DNA of 58,955 bases, from the NCBI GenBank assembly GCA_030680175.1, contig JAUXWO010000032.1, positions 1-58,955 on the forward strand, read 5' to 3'. A program made the position numbers and the translations under genes. The notes beneath the pieces are model-generated. The model searched no databases. It was not told where the DNA came from and saw only the letters and a list, made by a program, of their open reading frames with translations. The DNA is from Vicinamibacterales bacterium. GTDB lineage: Bacteria; Acidobacteriota; Vicinamibacteria; Vicinamibacterales; UBA2999. Positions 8,345 through 16,722 of the stretch are shown one piece after another; position 1 is the stretch's first letter; every line of letters begins with the position of its first letter.

Positions 8345-9658
8345 TCAGGGCCGGCGGCCGTCGGGCAGGACCAGCTCGTTGGCCTTGTCCGGCACGGCGT
8401 CGGGGGCGGCGCCGGCGTTCCATGGCGGAATGGGCTGCTTGCCGTCGCGGTACGTCGTCTCCATCGCGGGCCAGACCTTGTCCACGCGGTCGGTGAACAG
8501 ATCGCCAATCAGCAGGTCCGTCACCGTGCCCACCATGTCGGGGTACTGCTTGACGAACCCGCCGAAGCTGAAGCCGTCGTAGTACTCGCACACGAGCCGG
8601 CGCATGCGGTCCACGCCCTCGTTGAAGGCCGGGCCCCACGCCCCGAGGCGCGCGCCGCTCGTGTCCCCCGCCGCCAGGCCGCCGATGATCGCATCCGCGG
8701 CCAGCTCGCCCGACTTGAGCGCCAGCAGCACGCCCGACGAATACAGGGGATCCAGGAAGCCAAAGGCGTCCCCGGCCAGCACCCAGCCGTCCCCCGCCAC
8801 CTGGCGCGAGCGGTACGAGTAGTCGCGCGTGGCGAAGTAGCCGGTGGCCCGCCGCGCGCCGTCGATGCGGCGCTTCACCGCCGGACACCGGTCCACTTCC
8901 TCGGTGTAGGTCTGCTCGTGGTTGCCGCGATTCTTGAAGATGTAGTCGAACGGCGCCACCACGCCCACACTCACGACATCGTCATGCAGCGGGATGTACC
9001 AGAACCAGCCCTGACGGTCGGGCGTCTGCAGCACCATCGTCGCGCCCTCGTCCTTGCCGGCATCACGGTAGGCGCCCTCCCAGTACGTCCAGATCGCCCC
9101 CTTGTTCAGGACGGGATCCCACACGCGCAGCTTCAACCGGTTCTGGATCAGCGCCGCCTGTCCGCTCGCGTCGACGACGACGCGCGCGTGGACGTCTTCG
9201 AGGGTCCCGTCGGCGTGGCGGAGGCGGACGCCGATGGCGCGATCGCCGTCGAAGAGCACCTCGGCCACGTGCGCGCCCTCGTGCACGTCGACGCCGTGCT
9301 CGCGCGCGTGCTCGAGCATCATGTGGTCGAACTCGCTGCGCACGACCTGCCAGGTCTGCGAGCACTCGTGCGGGCGGTTGTCCCAGAAGTAGAAGGGCGC
9401 CGATTCCTTCCCGCTCGCCGTGACGAACTGCACGCTGTACTTCTTGACGAAGCGGCTCTGCTGCATCTTCGGCAGCATGCCGAGCCGCTCGAGCACCCAG
9501 TAGGTTTCGGGGATGAGCGATTCCCCGATATGGAAGCGCGGGAAGCGCTCACGTTCGAAGAGCCGCACGCGGAGGCCGGCCTGCGCCAGCAGTGTCGCCG
9601 CGGTCGCGCCGGCGGGGCCGCCGCCAATCACAATGGTGTCGAGGGCAGAGTGGGTCAT
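8345..9658 (-). CDS. FAD-dependent halogenase-like or reductase flavoenzyme
   Basis: 437 residues. The N-terminal FAD site is VIGGGPAGATAA, followed by ERFPRFHIGESLIP, shared by flavin-dependent halogenases and geranylgeranyl-reductase-like enzymes. WFWYIP at 218-223 fits the WxWxIP motif of halogenases. FVKKY places Lys72/Lys73 where the halogenase catalytic lysine (K79 of PrnA) is expected. The second FAD motif is WVLAGDAFGFLDPLYSSGV. Without structure or biochemistry, halogenation is a hypothesis; many family members are annotated this way yet act on lipids. It follows the radical SAM gene on the same strand after a 59-bp gap that contains a short heptamer array. Confidence 0.8.
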   Translation of the reverse strand: MTHSALDTIVIGGGPAGATAATLLAQAGLRVRLFERERFPRFHIGESLIPETYWVLERLGMLPKMQQSRFVKKYSVQFVTASGKESAPFYFWDNRPHECSQTWQVVRSEFDHMMLEHAREHGVDVHEGAHVAEVLFDGDRAIGVRLRHADGTLEDVHARVVVDASGQAALIQNRLKLRVWDPVLNKGAIWTYWEGAYRDAGKDEGATMVLQTPDRQGWFWYIPLHDDVVSVGVVAPFDYIFKNRGNHEQTYTEEVDRCPAVKRRIDGARRATGYFATRDYSYRSRQVAGDGWVLAGDAFGFLDPLYSSGVLLALKSGELAADAIIGGLAAGDTSGARLGAWGPAFNEGVDRMRRLVCEYYDGFSFGGFVKQYPDMVGTVTDLLIGDLFTDRVDKVWPAMETTYRDGKQPIPPWNAGAAPDAVPDKANELVLPDGRRP

Positions 9659-9665
9659 AACGGAG

Positions 9666-9700
9666 GCTATCGGCTGTCAGCTATCGGCGGTCGGCGCACA
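9666..9700. repeat. Short heptamer array, 5 units
   Basis: GCTATCG, GCTGTCA, GCTATCG, GCGGTCG, GCGCACA in unbroken 7-bp phase, directly upstream of the flavoenzyme start. Confidence 0.75.
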
Positions 9701-9717
9701 AGTCGCCGGACCGATGG

Positions 9718-11049
9718 TCATGTATAGCGAATGTCGCGGTGCTCGGGGAGGAAGAAGCGCTGGAGCAGCACGTCCACCTGGAGCAGGGCGTCGCGGGTGA
9801 GGGCCAGCCGCTCGGCGGAGCGTTCGGCCAGATGGCCATCCCGCTCGAGCGACGCCAGCGGCTCGCCGAACCGCCCGGCGATGTCGACGCCGTACTTCTC
9901 GCGGAAGTAGCCCGGGCGGAGCGCGCCGCGCTTGAGCTGCAGGATGAACTCGCGGATCAGCCGCTCGTCGTCTGTCGGACGGTACGCGCGGCCGAGCGGC
10001 AGCTCCCCGCGCCCGACTGCTTCGCTGTACGTCTCCCACTTGTCGAGGTTCTGCAGGTGCACGCCGTTGATGTGGCCGAACGAGGCCACGCCCAGCCCGA
10101 CGAGGTCCGCGCCCTCCCAGAGCCGATCACGGTAGACGAACTTCGTCGTCGCCGGGTTCTTCACGGCGGTGTAGGCGCTGCCCACGTGATACCCCGCGGC
10201 CTCGAGCGCCTCGAACGCCTCGGCCACCCAGCGGCGCTTGGTCGCCCACGAGGCGACCGGATCGCTGAACTGCCCGCGGCCGTGCAGCTTGTCGCCGCTG
10301 ATGGTCGTGTTGAAGGGCAGCTCCATCTGGTAGATGGTCACGCTGTCGGGGTCGAGCGCGAGCGTGCGCTCGATACACTGGCGCCAGTTCTCGTCGGTCT
10401 CGCCGAGCATGCCGGCGATCAGGTCGATGTTGATCTGCGGGAACCCGAGCGCGCGCGCGGCCGTGTAGGCGCGGGCGATCTCCGGCGTCCGATGGGCGCG
10501 TCCGTTCAGTTCGAGCAGGTCGTCGCTGAAGTTCTCCACGCCGAGGCTGAGGCGCGTGACGCCCATGCCGCGAATGGCGGCGAGCTTCGGCTCGGTCAGC
10601 GTCCCGGGCTCGCATTCGAACGTGATCTCGGCCGCGTCCGTCCAGGGGGTGATCGCGGTGAGGCGCGAGACCAGGCTGTCGAGCTGCGAGGTCGACAGGA
10701 ACGACGGCGTGCCGCCGCCGAAGTAGACGAAGTCGAGCGGCCGTCCCGCCAGCGCGCGCGTCTCCGCGTACAGCGCCCACTCGCCGACGAGCGTATCGAG
10801 GTAGCCGGCCACCTCCCGCGCGTTCTTGTCGGTGTAGACGCGGAAGTAGCAGAAGTGACAGCGCTTCCGGCAGAACGGGATGTGCAGGTACAGGCCGAGG
10901 GGCACGCCCGCGGGCGCACGGTCGAGCGCGGGCCGCGCATCCGCGACGATCGCCTCGGGAGACCAGACCGAAAAGGGCGGGTAGTTGGCGACGAAGTAGC
11001 TGCCGACCTCCGTCTCGTCCGTGGACGGCGCCTCCGATGCACGAGTCAT
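9718..11049 (-). CDS. Coproporphyrinogen III oxidase-like radical SAM protein
   Basis: 443 residues. The 4Fe-4S motif CxxxCxxC is C60, C64, C67 (FCRKRCHFC), as in HemN/HemW. YFGGGTPSFLS, FECEPGTLTEPKL and RLSLGVENF are the next conserved radical SAM blocks, and the C-terminal part resembles a HemN winged-helix domain. Family members act as oxygen-independent coproporphyrinogen III dehydrogenases, haem chaperones (HemW) or specialised methyl or heme-tailoring enzymes; the sequence does not decide between them. It lies upstream of the halogenase-like flavoenzyme, so the two may modify the same product. TATAAC lies 5 nt before the ATG. Confidence 0.85.
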   Translation of the reverse strand: MTRASEAPSTDETEVGSYFVANYPPFSVWSPEAIVADARPALDRAPAGVPLGLYLHIPFCRKRCHFCYFRVYTDKNAREVAGYLDTLVGEWALYAETRALAGRPLDFVYFGGGTPSFLSTSQLDSLVSRLTAITPWTDAAEITFECEPGTLTEPKLAAIRGMGVTRLSLGVENFSDDLLELNGRAHRTPEIARAYTAARALGFPQINIDLIAGMLGETDENWRQCIERTLALDPDSVTIYQMELPFNTTISGDKLHGRGQFSDPVASWATKRRWVAEAFEALEAAGYHVGSAYTAVKNPATTKFVYRDRLWEGADLVGLGVASFGHINGVHLQNLDKWETYSEAVGRGELPLGRAYRPTDDERLIREFILQLKRGALRPGYFREKYGVDIAGRFGEPLASLERDGHLAERSAERLALTRDALLQVDVLLQRFFLPEHRDIRYT

Positions 11050-11054
11050 CCCTT

Positions 11055-11060
11055 GTTATA
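11055..11060 (-). promoter_or_regulatory. -10-like element for the radical SAM gene
   Basis: TATAAC on the minus strand, 5 nt before the start codon at 11049, as in other presumed leaderless genes here. Confidence 0.4.
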
Positions 11061-11167
11061 CCTCGCGGAGACGCGGAACGTTTATCGGGGGCGCGCCGAT
11101 CCCGCCGATCGCGCGGCTCGTCCCCGTGTTCGTCCCCGCCCGAGCGTCACGGCGCGTGGCCCCGCGC

Positions 11168-12805
11168 CTAGTTGTGCACCCCCGGTGCTTCATGTCCCGT
11201 GCGCTGGACGTACTCCACGTAGGACCCGGGGTACAGGAACGGCGCGCTGTCGGTGCCCGACTCGCCGCCGAGTTCGATGACGCGGCTGCCGAGACCGCGC
11301 AGGAACGCGCGATCGTGCGAGACGAAGATCATCGTGCCCTCGAAGCCCGAGAGCGCCTCGACCAGCATCTCCTTGGTGGCCAGGTCGAGGTGGTTCGTCG
11401 GCTCGTCGAGGACGAGGAAGTTCGGCGGGTCGAACAGCATCCGCGCGATCGCCAGCCGCGTGCGCTCGCCCCCCGACAGCGCCCGCACGCGCTTGTCCAC
11501 ATCGTCGCCCGAGAACTGGAAGGCGCCGAGGAGGCTCCGGATCGACCCGGTCGACTCGCGCGGGAAGTCCTTCTCGATCTGCTCGTAGGCGGTGAGGTCC
11601 GGGTCGAGCAGGTCGAGCGACTGCTGCGCGAAGTACCCGAGCTTGAGGCTCGCCCCGAGCTGCACCTCGCCCGCATCGGGCGCCAGTGCGCCCGCGATGA
11701 TGCGCAGCAGCGTCGTCTTGCCGGCGCCGTTCCGGCCCATCACGGCCCAGCGCTCGCCGCGCTGGATGATGAACGAGAGGCCGTCGTAGATCACACGGCG
11801 GCCATAGGCCTTCGTCACGCCGTCGAGCACCGCCACCTTGTCGCCGGAGCGCGGCGGCTGCCGGAAGTCGAAGCGCACGACCTTGCGCTTCTTCGGCAGC
11901 TCGATCTTCTCGATCTTGTCGAGCGCCTTCACCCGGCTCTGCACCTGCGCGGCCTTCGCGGCGTGCGTCTGGAACCGATCGATGAAGCGCTGCTCCTTGG
12001 CGAGCATCGCCTGCTGGCGGGCGTACGCCGCCTCGCGGTTGGTGTCGCGCACCGAACGCTCGCGCTCGTAGTAGTCGTAGTCGCCGGTGTAGACGGTGAT
12101 CTCGCCGCCGTCGATCTCGGCGATCTTCGACACGATGCGGTTCATGAAGTCGCGGTCGTGCGAGGTCATGAGGAGCGCGGCGGGCAGCGACTTCAGAAAG
12201 CCCTCGAGCCACACGATCGACTCGATGTCGAGGTGGTTGGTCGGCTCGTCCATCAGCAGCACGTCGGGACGGCCGAGCAGGACGCGCGCCATCGCCACGC
12301 GCATCTTCCAGCCGCCCGAGAGCGCCCCCACGTCGCCGTCGATCCGCTCGTCATCGAACCCGAGGCCGTGCAGCACCTCGCGGGCCTGCCCTTCGAGCGC
12401 GTAGCCGCCGTGGTGCTCGTACTCCTCCTGCACCTCGCCGAAGCGCGTCAGGATCCGCTCCATCTCATCGGCGCGCGCCGGATCGCTCATCGCCTGCTGC
12501 AACGCCTCGAGCTCGTGGTGCAGTTCGCCCAGGCGCCCGCTGCCGGCAATCGCCTCGTCGAGCACCGAGCGCCCGGCCATCTCCTCCACGTCCTGCCGGA
12601 AATAGCCGATCGTCAGCTTCTTCGGCACCGACACCTCGCCCTCGTCGGCCGCCTCCTCCCCCACGATCATCCGGAACAGGGTGGTCTTGCCGGCGCCGTT
12701 CGGACCGACCAGGCCGACCTTCTCGCCGGGATTGAGCTGAAAGGAGGTGTCGACGAAGAGCACCTGACGGCCGTACTGCTTGCTGATGCGCGAAAACGAA
12801 ATCAT
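11168..12805 (-). CDS. ABC-F family ATPase (Uup/YheS type)
   Basis: 545 residues with two ABC ATPase domains and no membrane segment, typical of ABC-F ribosome-associated factors. First domain: Walker A GPNGAGKTT, signature LSGGWKMRVAMARVL, Walker B VLLMDEPTNHLD. Second domain: GRNGAGKTT, LSGGERTRLAIARML, FLVLDEPTNHLD. Between them is a charged helical linker (about 240-310) that would reach the ribosomal P site. These proteins act on stalled or initiating ribosomes; some give antibiotic protection. The subfamily cannot be fixed by eye. TACGAT lies 8 nt before the ATG and no Shine-Dalgarno is seen. Confidence 0.93.
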   Translation of the reverse strand: MISFSRISKQYGRQVLFVDTSFQLNPGEKVGLVGPNGAGKTTLFRMIVGEEAADEGEVSVPKKLTIGYFRQDVEEMAGRSVLDEAIAGSGRLGELHHELEALQQAMSDPARADEMERILTRFGEVQEEYEHHGGYALEGQAREVLHGLGFDDERIDGDVGALSGGWKMRVAMARVLLGRPDVLLMDEPTNHLDIESIVWLEGFLKSLPAALLMTSHDRDFMNRIVSKIAEIDGGEITVYTGDYDYYERERSVRDTNREAAYARQQAMLAKEQRFIDRFQTHAAKAAQVQSRVKALDKIEKIELPKKRKVVRFDFRQPPRSGDKVAVLDGVTKAYGRRVIYDGLSFIIQRGERWAVMGRNGAGKTTLLRIIAGALAPDAGEVQLGASLKLGYFAQQSLDLLDPDLTAYEQIEKDFPRESTGSIRSLLGAFQFSGDDVDKRVRALSGGERTRLAIARMLFDPPNFLVLDEPTNHLDLATKEMLVEALSGFEGTMIFVSHDRAFLRGLGSRVIELGGESGTDSAPFLYPGSYVEYVQRTGHEAPGVHN

Positions 12806-12823
12806 GTGGGGGGATCGTACTAC

Positions 12824-13001
12824 GGGGATCGGGGATCAGGGATCGGGGATCAGGGATCGGGGATCAGAGGCCCGGACAAACACGAAGGTCACGAAGGCCA
12901 CGAAGACGACACGAAGGCTTGTCTTCTCAAGGCAGCCCTCGATTGAAAAGAGTCCGGACGGAGACCCGGTCCCCCGTCGCCGATCCCCGATCCCCGATCC
13001 C
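12824..13001. repeat. Inverted pair of GGGGATC/GATCCCC heptamer arrays
   Basis: Six units of (G/A)GGGATC at 12824-12865 and three units of CGATCCC at 12981-13001 face each other across about 115 bp. The middle holds another array based on CACGAAGG (about 12880-12920, 9-10 bp period). The right array touches the stop codon of the HAD-HerA gene. Confidence 0.85.
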
Positions 13002-14735
13002 CTAGTCTCCCCCCGGGCCGTACCGCTCCCGGACCAGCTCCGCGATCCGCTCCGCGGGGTCGAGGACATGGCCGATGGCGAAGGCCTCCTCGAGTGCCGA
13101 CAGCTCCCGCGCCAGGGGGATGTCTCCGTAGACGTCGGCGATCCACCGGGAGAAGTCGGCCCGCTGCAAGTGGCCCTCGAGCACGCCGGCCGGCAGCGCG
13201 CAGACCACCGTCACGAACTCCTGGAGCGTCCGCGCGCGCAGGCCGGTCGGGCGGTGCGTGTCGGTGAAGACGAACGCGTGCCGCGCCGACACGGGCACGT
13301 CGATGTACTTCGACCGATGCCGGACGTGCGGGGTCAGGCGTGGAATCAGGTGCAGGCGCCGCACCTGGCCGCCCGCCTCCTCGGCCGCCGACAGCAGCGC
13401 CACCTCGCCCAGGGCGAGGCTGGCCATCTCGCGCCGCCAGTCCTCCGCCGTGCCCCGTCCGTGGAAGAAGCGGTGCAGGGCCTCGACCTCGCGTGCGTCG
13501 CTCTCCTGGCTGACGAGCACGACCCGGCTCGCCTCGAGCAGGGCATGCGGCAGCGCCGACACCCGGTAGGTGACGAACGTGTAGCCCTGCATGTCGAGGT
13601 CCACGAGCTCCGGCACGTTGCCGTCCCCGAGGAAGTAGTGCGCCTCGTCCACGACGATGCGGTGGGGCACGCCGTGGGCGCGCCGCATCACCATCAGCAT
13701 GGCGAGCAGGCGCTCGGTGTACTCCACCTTTTCGTCGCGCGGCTTGCGCGACAGGTCCACCACGAGGCTGACGTCGGCGTGCCGGAGGAGCCGCGCCAGC
13801 TCCCGGGGCGAGGGCAGCGGGTCATCGCCCCCCACGATCATGACGTTCGGGAGCGGTTCGAGCGTCAGGTAGTCGCCTTCCGGGTCGATCACGCACACCG
13901 TGTACCCGTGCAGGATGAGCTGCTCGCACAGCAATCCCGCCACCCACGACTTCCCGGACCGCGGCTCGCCCGCCACCAGGACGTTGCGGCCGCGCACGGC
14001 CAGCGACAGCTCCCGGCCATCGGCGGCGTGTCCGAGCAGCAGCCGCCGCCGGACGGGGCCGGTCGCGCGCAGCACACTCCGATCCGGCAGCGTACGGAGG
14101 AACGGCGCGAGGTCCGCTGGCCCCTGGCCCGCCGCCGTCTCGTCCGCCACCGAGCGAAGCACCGCGCTCCCCCACCCCACGGCCACCCCGACTTCGCTCA
14201 CCGCCAGCAGTTCGTGGTCGTTCTCGGCGTCCCCGATGGCAATCGTGTTGTGCGGTGACAGGCGCAGGGCGCGCAGCGCCTGACGCAACCCGGTCCCCTT
14301 GCTGACCGACTGCGGCAGCACCATCAGCCGGCCGCGGTTGAAGAGAATCGCCAGCGGCAGCTCCATCTCTCGGATCACGCGGAGGATGGCCGTCGCGTCG
14401 CGGGCGTGCGCCTCGACCACGCACTCGCCCACCGCGATGTCGATCCCCTCGGCCCGCAGCCGTGCCACGAACGCGTCCGGCGGACGCGCCGCGAGCACGC
14501 TGGATCGCCCGGTGCCGGGAATCGTGTAGACGGCGCCGTTCTCGCCGACCACCGCGTCAGCAAAACGCAGGTCCCCCGCGACCGCCCGCAGATCGGCGAG
14601 GCGCCGTCCCGTGACAACGACGACGGCGAGCCCCCGCGCGCGCACCTCGGCCAGAGCCGCGCGCACCTCGGGGCCACACACCCCATGCTGGGCGATGGTG
14701 CCGTCATAGTCGATGGCCAGGACTTTCGGCCGCAT
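13002..14735 (-). CDS. HAD phosphatase fused to HerA/FtsK-type ATPase
   Basis: 577 residues from ATG 14735, chosen because the HAD motif begins at once and GGGAGA lies upstream; the longer frame to 14864 adds an unlikely Pro-rich leader. Residues 1-215 are a Cof-type HAD hydrolase: DYDGT (D9, D11 as nucleophile and acid/base), VVTGRR (motif II), K146 region, GDAEND (168-173). Residues 240-577 are a P-loop ATPase of the HerA/DUF87 kind: Walker A GEPRSGKS (256-263), Walker B IVVDEAH (360-366). The pairing suggests nucleotide-dependent control of a phosphatase, or phosphate removal tied to a translocase-like motor. The substrate is unknown. It is divergent from the OsmC gene. Confidence 0.85.
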   Translation of the reverse strand: MRPKVLAIDYDGTIAQHGVCGPEVRAALAEVRARGLAVVVVTGRRLADLRAVAGDLRFADAVVGENGAVYTIPGTGRSSVLAARPPDAFVARLRAEGIDIAVGECVVEAHARDATAILRVIREMELPLAILFNRGRLMVLPQSVSKGTGLRQALRALRLSPHNTIAIGDAENDHELLAVSEVGVAVGWGSAVLRSVADETAAGQGPADLAPFLRTLPDRSVLRATGPVRRRLLLGHAADGRELSLAVRGRNVLVAGEPRSGKSWVAGLLCEQLILHGYTVCVIDPEGDYLTLEPLPNVMIVGGDDPLPSPRELARLLRHADVSLVVDLSRKPRDEKVEYTERLLAMLMVMRRAHGVPHRIVVDEAHYFLGDGNVPELVDLDMQGYTFVTYRVSALPHALLEASRVVLVSQESDAREVEALHRFFHGRGTAEDWRREMASLALGEVALLSAAEEAGGQVRRLHLIPRLTPHVRHRSKYIDVPVSARHAFVFTDTHRPTGLRARTLQEFVTVVCALPAGVLEGHLQRADFSRWIADVYGDIPLARELSALEEAFAIGHVLDPAERIAELVRERYGPGGD

Positions 14736-14866
14736 CAGGGGGTCTCCCGGCTGGGGACGAAGCCTCGGCGCGGTGAAGAGAGGGAACAGTCCGATCGTAC
14801 ACCAGTTCGATGGCGGTGGCGGGAATCGACGATGGCTGGCGTTTACAGAAGCAGGAGGACACATTC

Positions 14867-15445
14867 ATGTCATCAGCCACGACCGCACCGAAACCGAAAG
14901 CCCCCCTCAACGGGGTCGACACGCCGAACCTGCTCGCCACGCTCAACGTCGTGAAGGGCCAGCCGTCCCTCGCGCAGTTCCAGTTCCGCGCCACGACGCG
15001 CTGGGTGGCGGGCACCCACAGTCAGAGCGTCATCGAGTCGTTCCACGGCGCCGGCGGCGAGCACGTCCACCGCAAGGCGTTCACCTACGACGCCGACCAT
15101 CCGCCGGTGCTCGTCGGCGCCGACCAGGGGCCGACCCCCGTCGAGTTCCTGCTGAGTGCGCTCGGCGCCTGCATCATGGCCGGCATCGGCAACATCGCCG
15201 CGGTCCGCGGCGTCACGCTGACCGAGGTCGTCGCGACGCTCGAAGGCGACATCGACCTGCTGGGGATCTTCGGACTCTCGGACACGGTGCGCAACGGGTA
15301 CCAGGGCATCCGCGCCACCTTCGCCATCAAGGGCGACGCCCCGGCCGAGAAGCTGCGCGAGATCGTCGCGCAGGCGCGGGCCCGCTCGGCCGTCTTCGAT
15401 GTGCTCACCAACGGCGTCCCCGTGGACGTCACCATCCAGGCCTGA
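14867..15445 (+). CDS. OsmC family peroxide-related protein
   Basis: 192 residues from ATG 14867, which has AGGAGG eight bases upstream; an upstream frame start at 14810 has no ribosome site. OsmC/Ohr proteins reduce organic hydroperoxides with two cysteines. Here the region GPTPVEFLLSALGACIMAGIGNIAA carries one of them (C in GACI), and the second canonical cysteine is not obvious, so a thiol peroxidase role is uncertain. The C-terminal ITIQA-like end fits the family. It is the first gene of a tightly packed plus-strand run that ends at 19909. Confidence 0.88.
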   Translation: MSSATTAPKPKAPLNGVDTPNLLATLNVVKGQPSLAQFQFRATTRWVAGTHSQSVIESFHGAGGEHVHRKAFTYDADHPPVLVGADQGPTPVEFLLSALGACIMAGIGNIAAVRGVTLTEVVATLEGDIDLLGIFGLSDTVRNGYQGIRATFAIKGDAPAEKLREIVAQARARSAVFDVLTNGVPVDVTIQA

Positions 15446-15459
15446 GGCCGGGAGCTGTG

Positions 15460-16722
15460 GTGCCTGCGCCCGTGTCCTGTCTCGTGATCGGCGCCGGCCA
15501 GGCGGGGTTGGCGATGAGTCGATGCCTCCGTGACCGGGGCATCGACCACATCGTCCTCGAACGCGGGCGGATCGGCGAGCGCTGGCGCACCGAGCGCTGG
15601 GACTCGCTGCGGCTGCTCACGCCGAACTGGCAGAGCCGCCTGCCCGGATGCACCTACGACGGTCCCGACCCGGACGGCTACATGACGATGGCCGACGTCG
15701 TGGCGTACCTCGAACGCTACGCGGCCGCGAGCGACGCGCCGATCGTCGCGCCGGCCACGGTCCTGTCGGTGTCCCGCGACGGCGACGGCTACACGGTCGT
15801 CGCCGACTGCGGACGCTGGTACGCGCGGACCGTGGTCGTTGCCACCGGCTACTGCGACACGCCGTTCGTGCCGGCGATGGCGGCGCGCGTGCCCGCGGCC
15901 ATCACCCAGATCACGCCGACCGCCTACCGGCGGCCCGGCCAATTGCCGGAGGGCGGCGTGCTGATCGTCGGCGCCTCGGCGTCCGGCCTGCAGCTCGCCG
16001 ACGAGATTCACGCGTCCGGCCGGCCGGTGGTGATCGCGGTGGGCCACCACACGCGGCTGCCCCGCACGTATCGCGGGCGCGACATCCTCTGGTGGCTCGA
16101 CCGGATGGGCGTGTTCGACGAACGCGTCGAGGACGTCTACGACGTCGAGATCTCGCGCGACCAGCCCTCGCTGCAACTGGTGGGCCAGCCCGACCACCGC
16201 ACGCTCGATCTGTCACGGCTGCAGGACGCGGGCGTCCGTCCCGTGGGCCGGCTCCTCGACATCACCGGCGGCGTGGCCCGATTCGACGACGACCTCGTGG
16301 CGACGACGGCCGCCGCCGACGTGAAGCTGGCCGCGCTGCTGGCGCGGATCGATCGCTTCGCGCACAGCGAGGGCCTCGACACCGCACCGGCCGAGCCGTT
16401 TACGCCGTGCTGGCCGCGCTTCGTGGACGCCGACACGTCGCTCGCCCTCACCGGCGCCGGGATCGCCACCATTGTCTGGGCCACGGGATTCCGCCGCCGG
16501 TACCCGTGGCTGCAGGTGCCCGTCCTCGACGCCCGCGGCGAGATCGTGCACCGCGGCGGCGTGACCCCGGCGCCCGGCCTGTGCGTGCTGGGCCTGCACT
16601 TCCAGCGGCGGCGGAAGTCGAGCTTCCTCGATGGCGTGGGCGACGATGCCCGCGTGCTGGCGGATCACCTGGCTGCGCACCTCGCCCACGCGGGCGCGGC
16701 CCTGCAGACGGAGTCGTTGTGA
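15460..16722 (+). CDS. FAD/NAD(P)-binding monooxygenase-like protein (CzcO/YUCCA type)
   Basis: 420 residues from GTG 15460, with GGGAG five bases upstream. FAD site VIGAGQAGLAMSR near the N-terminus, then ERGRIGERWRTERWDSLRLLTPNW, a block typical of flavin-containing monooxygenase-like proteins. The second dinucleotide site is VLIVGASASGLQLADEI, and the C-terminal ATGFRRRYPWLQVPVLD block closes the family pattern. It probably hydroxylates or oxidises a small molecule using NADPH; the substrate is unknown. It starts 14 bp after the OsmC gene and its stop overlaps the next start by 4 bp, so the genes are almost certainly co-transcribed. Confidence 0.88.
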   Translation: MPAPVSCLVIGAGQAGLAMSRCLRDRGIDHIVLERGRIGERWRTERWDSLRLLTPNWQSRLPGCTYDGPDPDGYMTMADVVAYLERYAAASDAPIVAPATVLSVSRDGDGYTVVADCGRWYARTVVVATGYCDTPFVPAMAARVPAAITQITPTAYRRPGQLPEGGVLIVGASASGLQLADEIHASGRPVVIAVGHHTRLPRTYRGRDILWWLDRMGVFDERVEDVYDVEISRDQPSLQLVGQPDHRTLDLSRLQDAGVRPVGRLLDITGGVARFDDDLVATTAAADVKLAALLARIDRFAHSEGLDTAPAEPFTPCWPRFVDADTSLALTGAGIATIVWATGFRRRYPWLQVPVLDARGEIVHRGGVTPAPGLCVLGLHFQRRRKSSFLDGVGDDARVLADHLAAHLAHAGAALQTESL

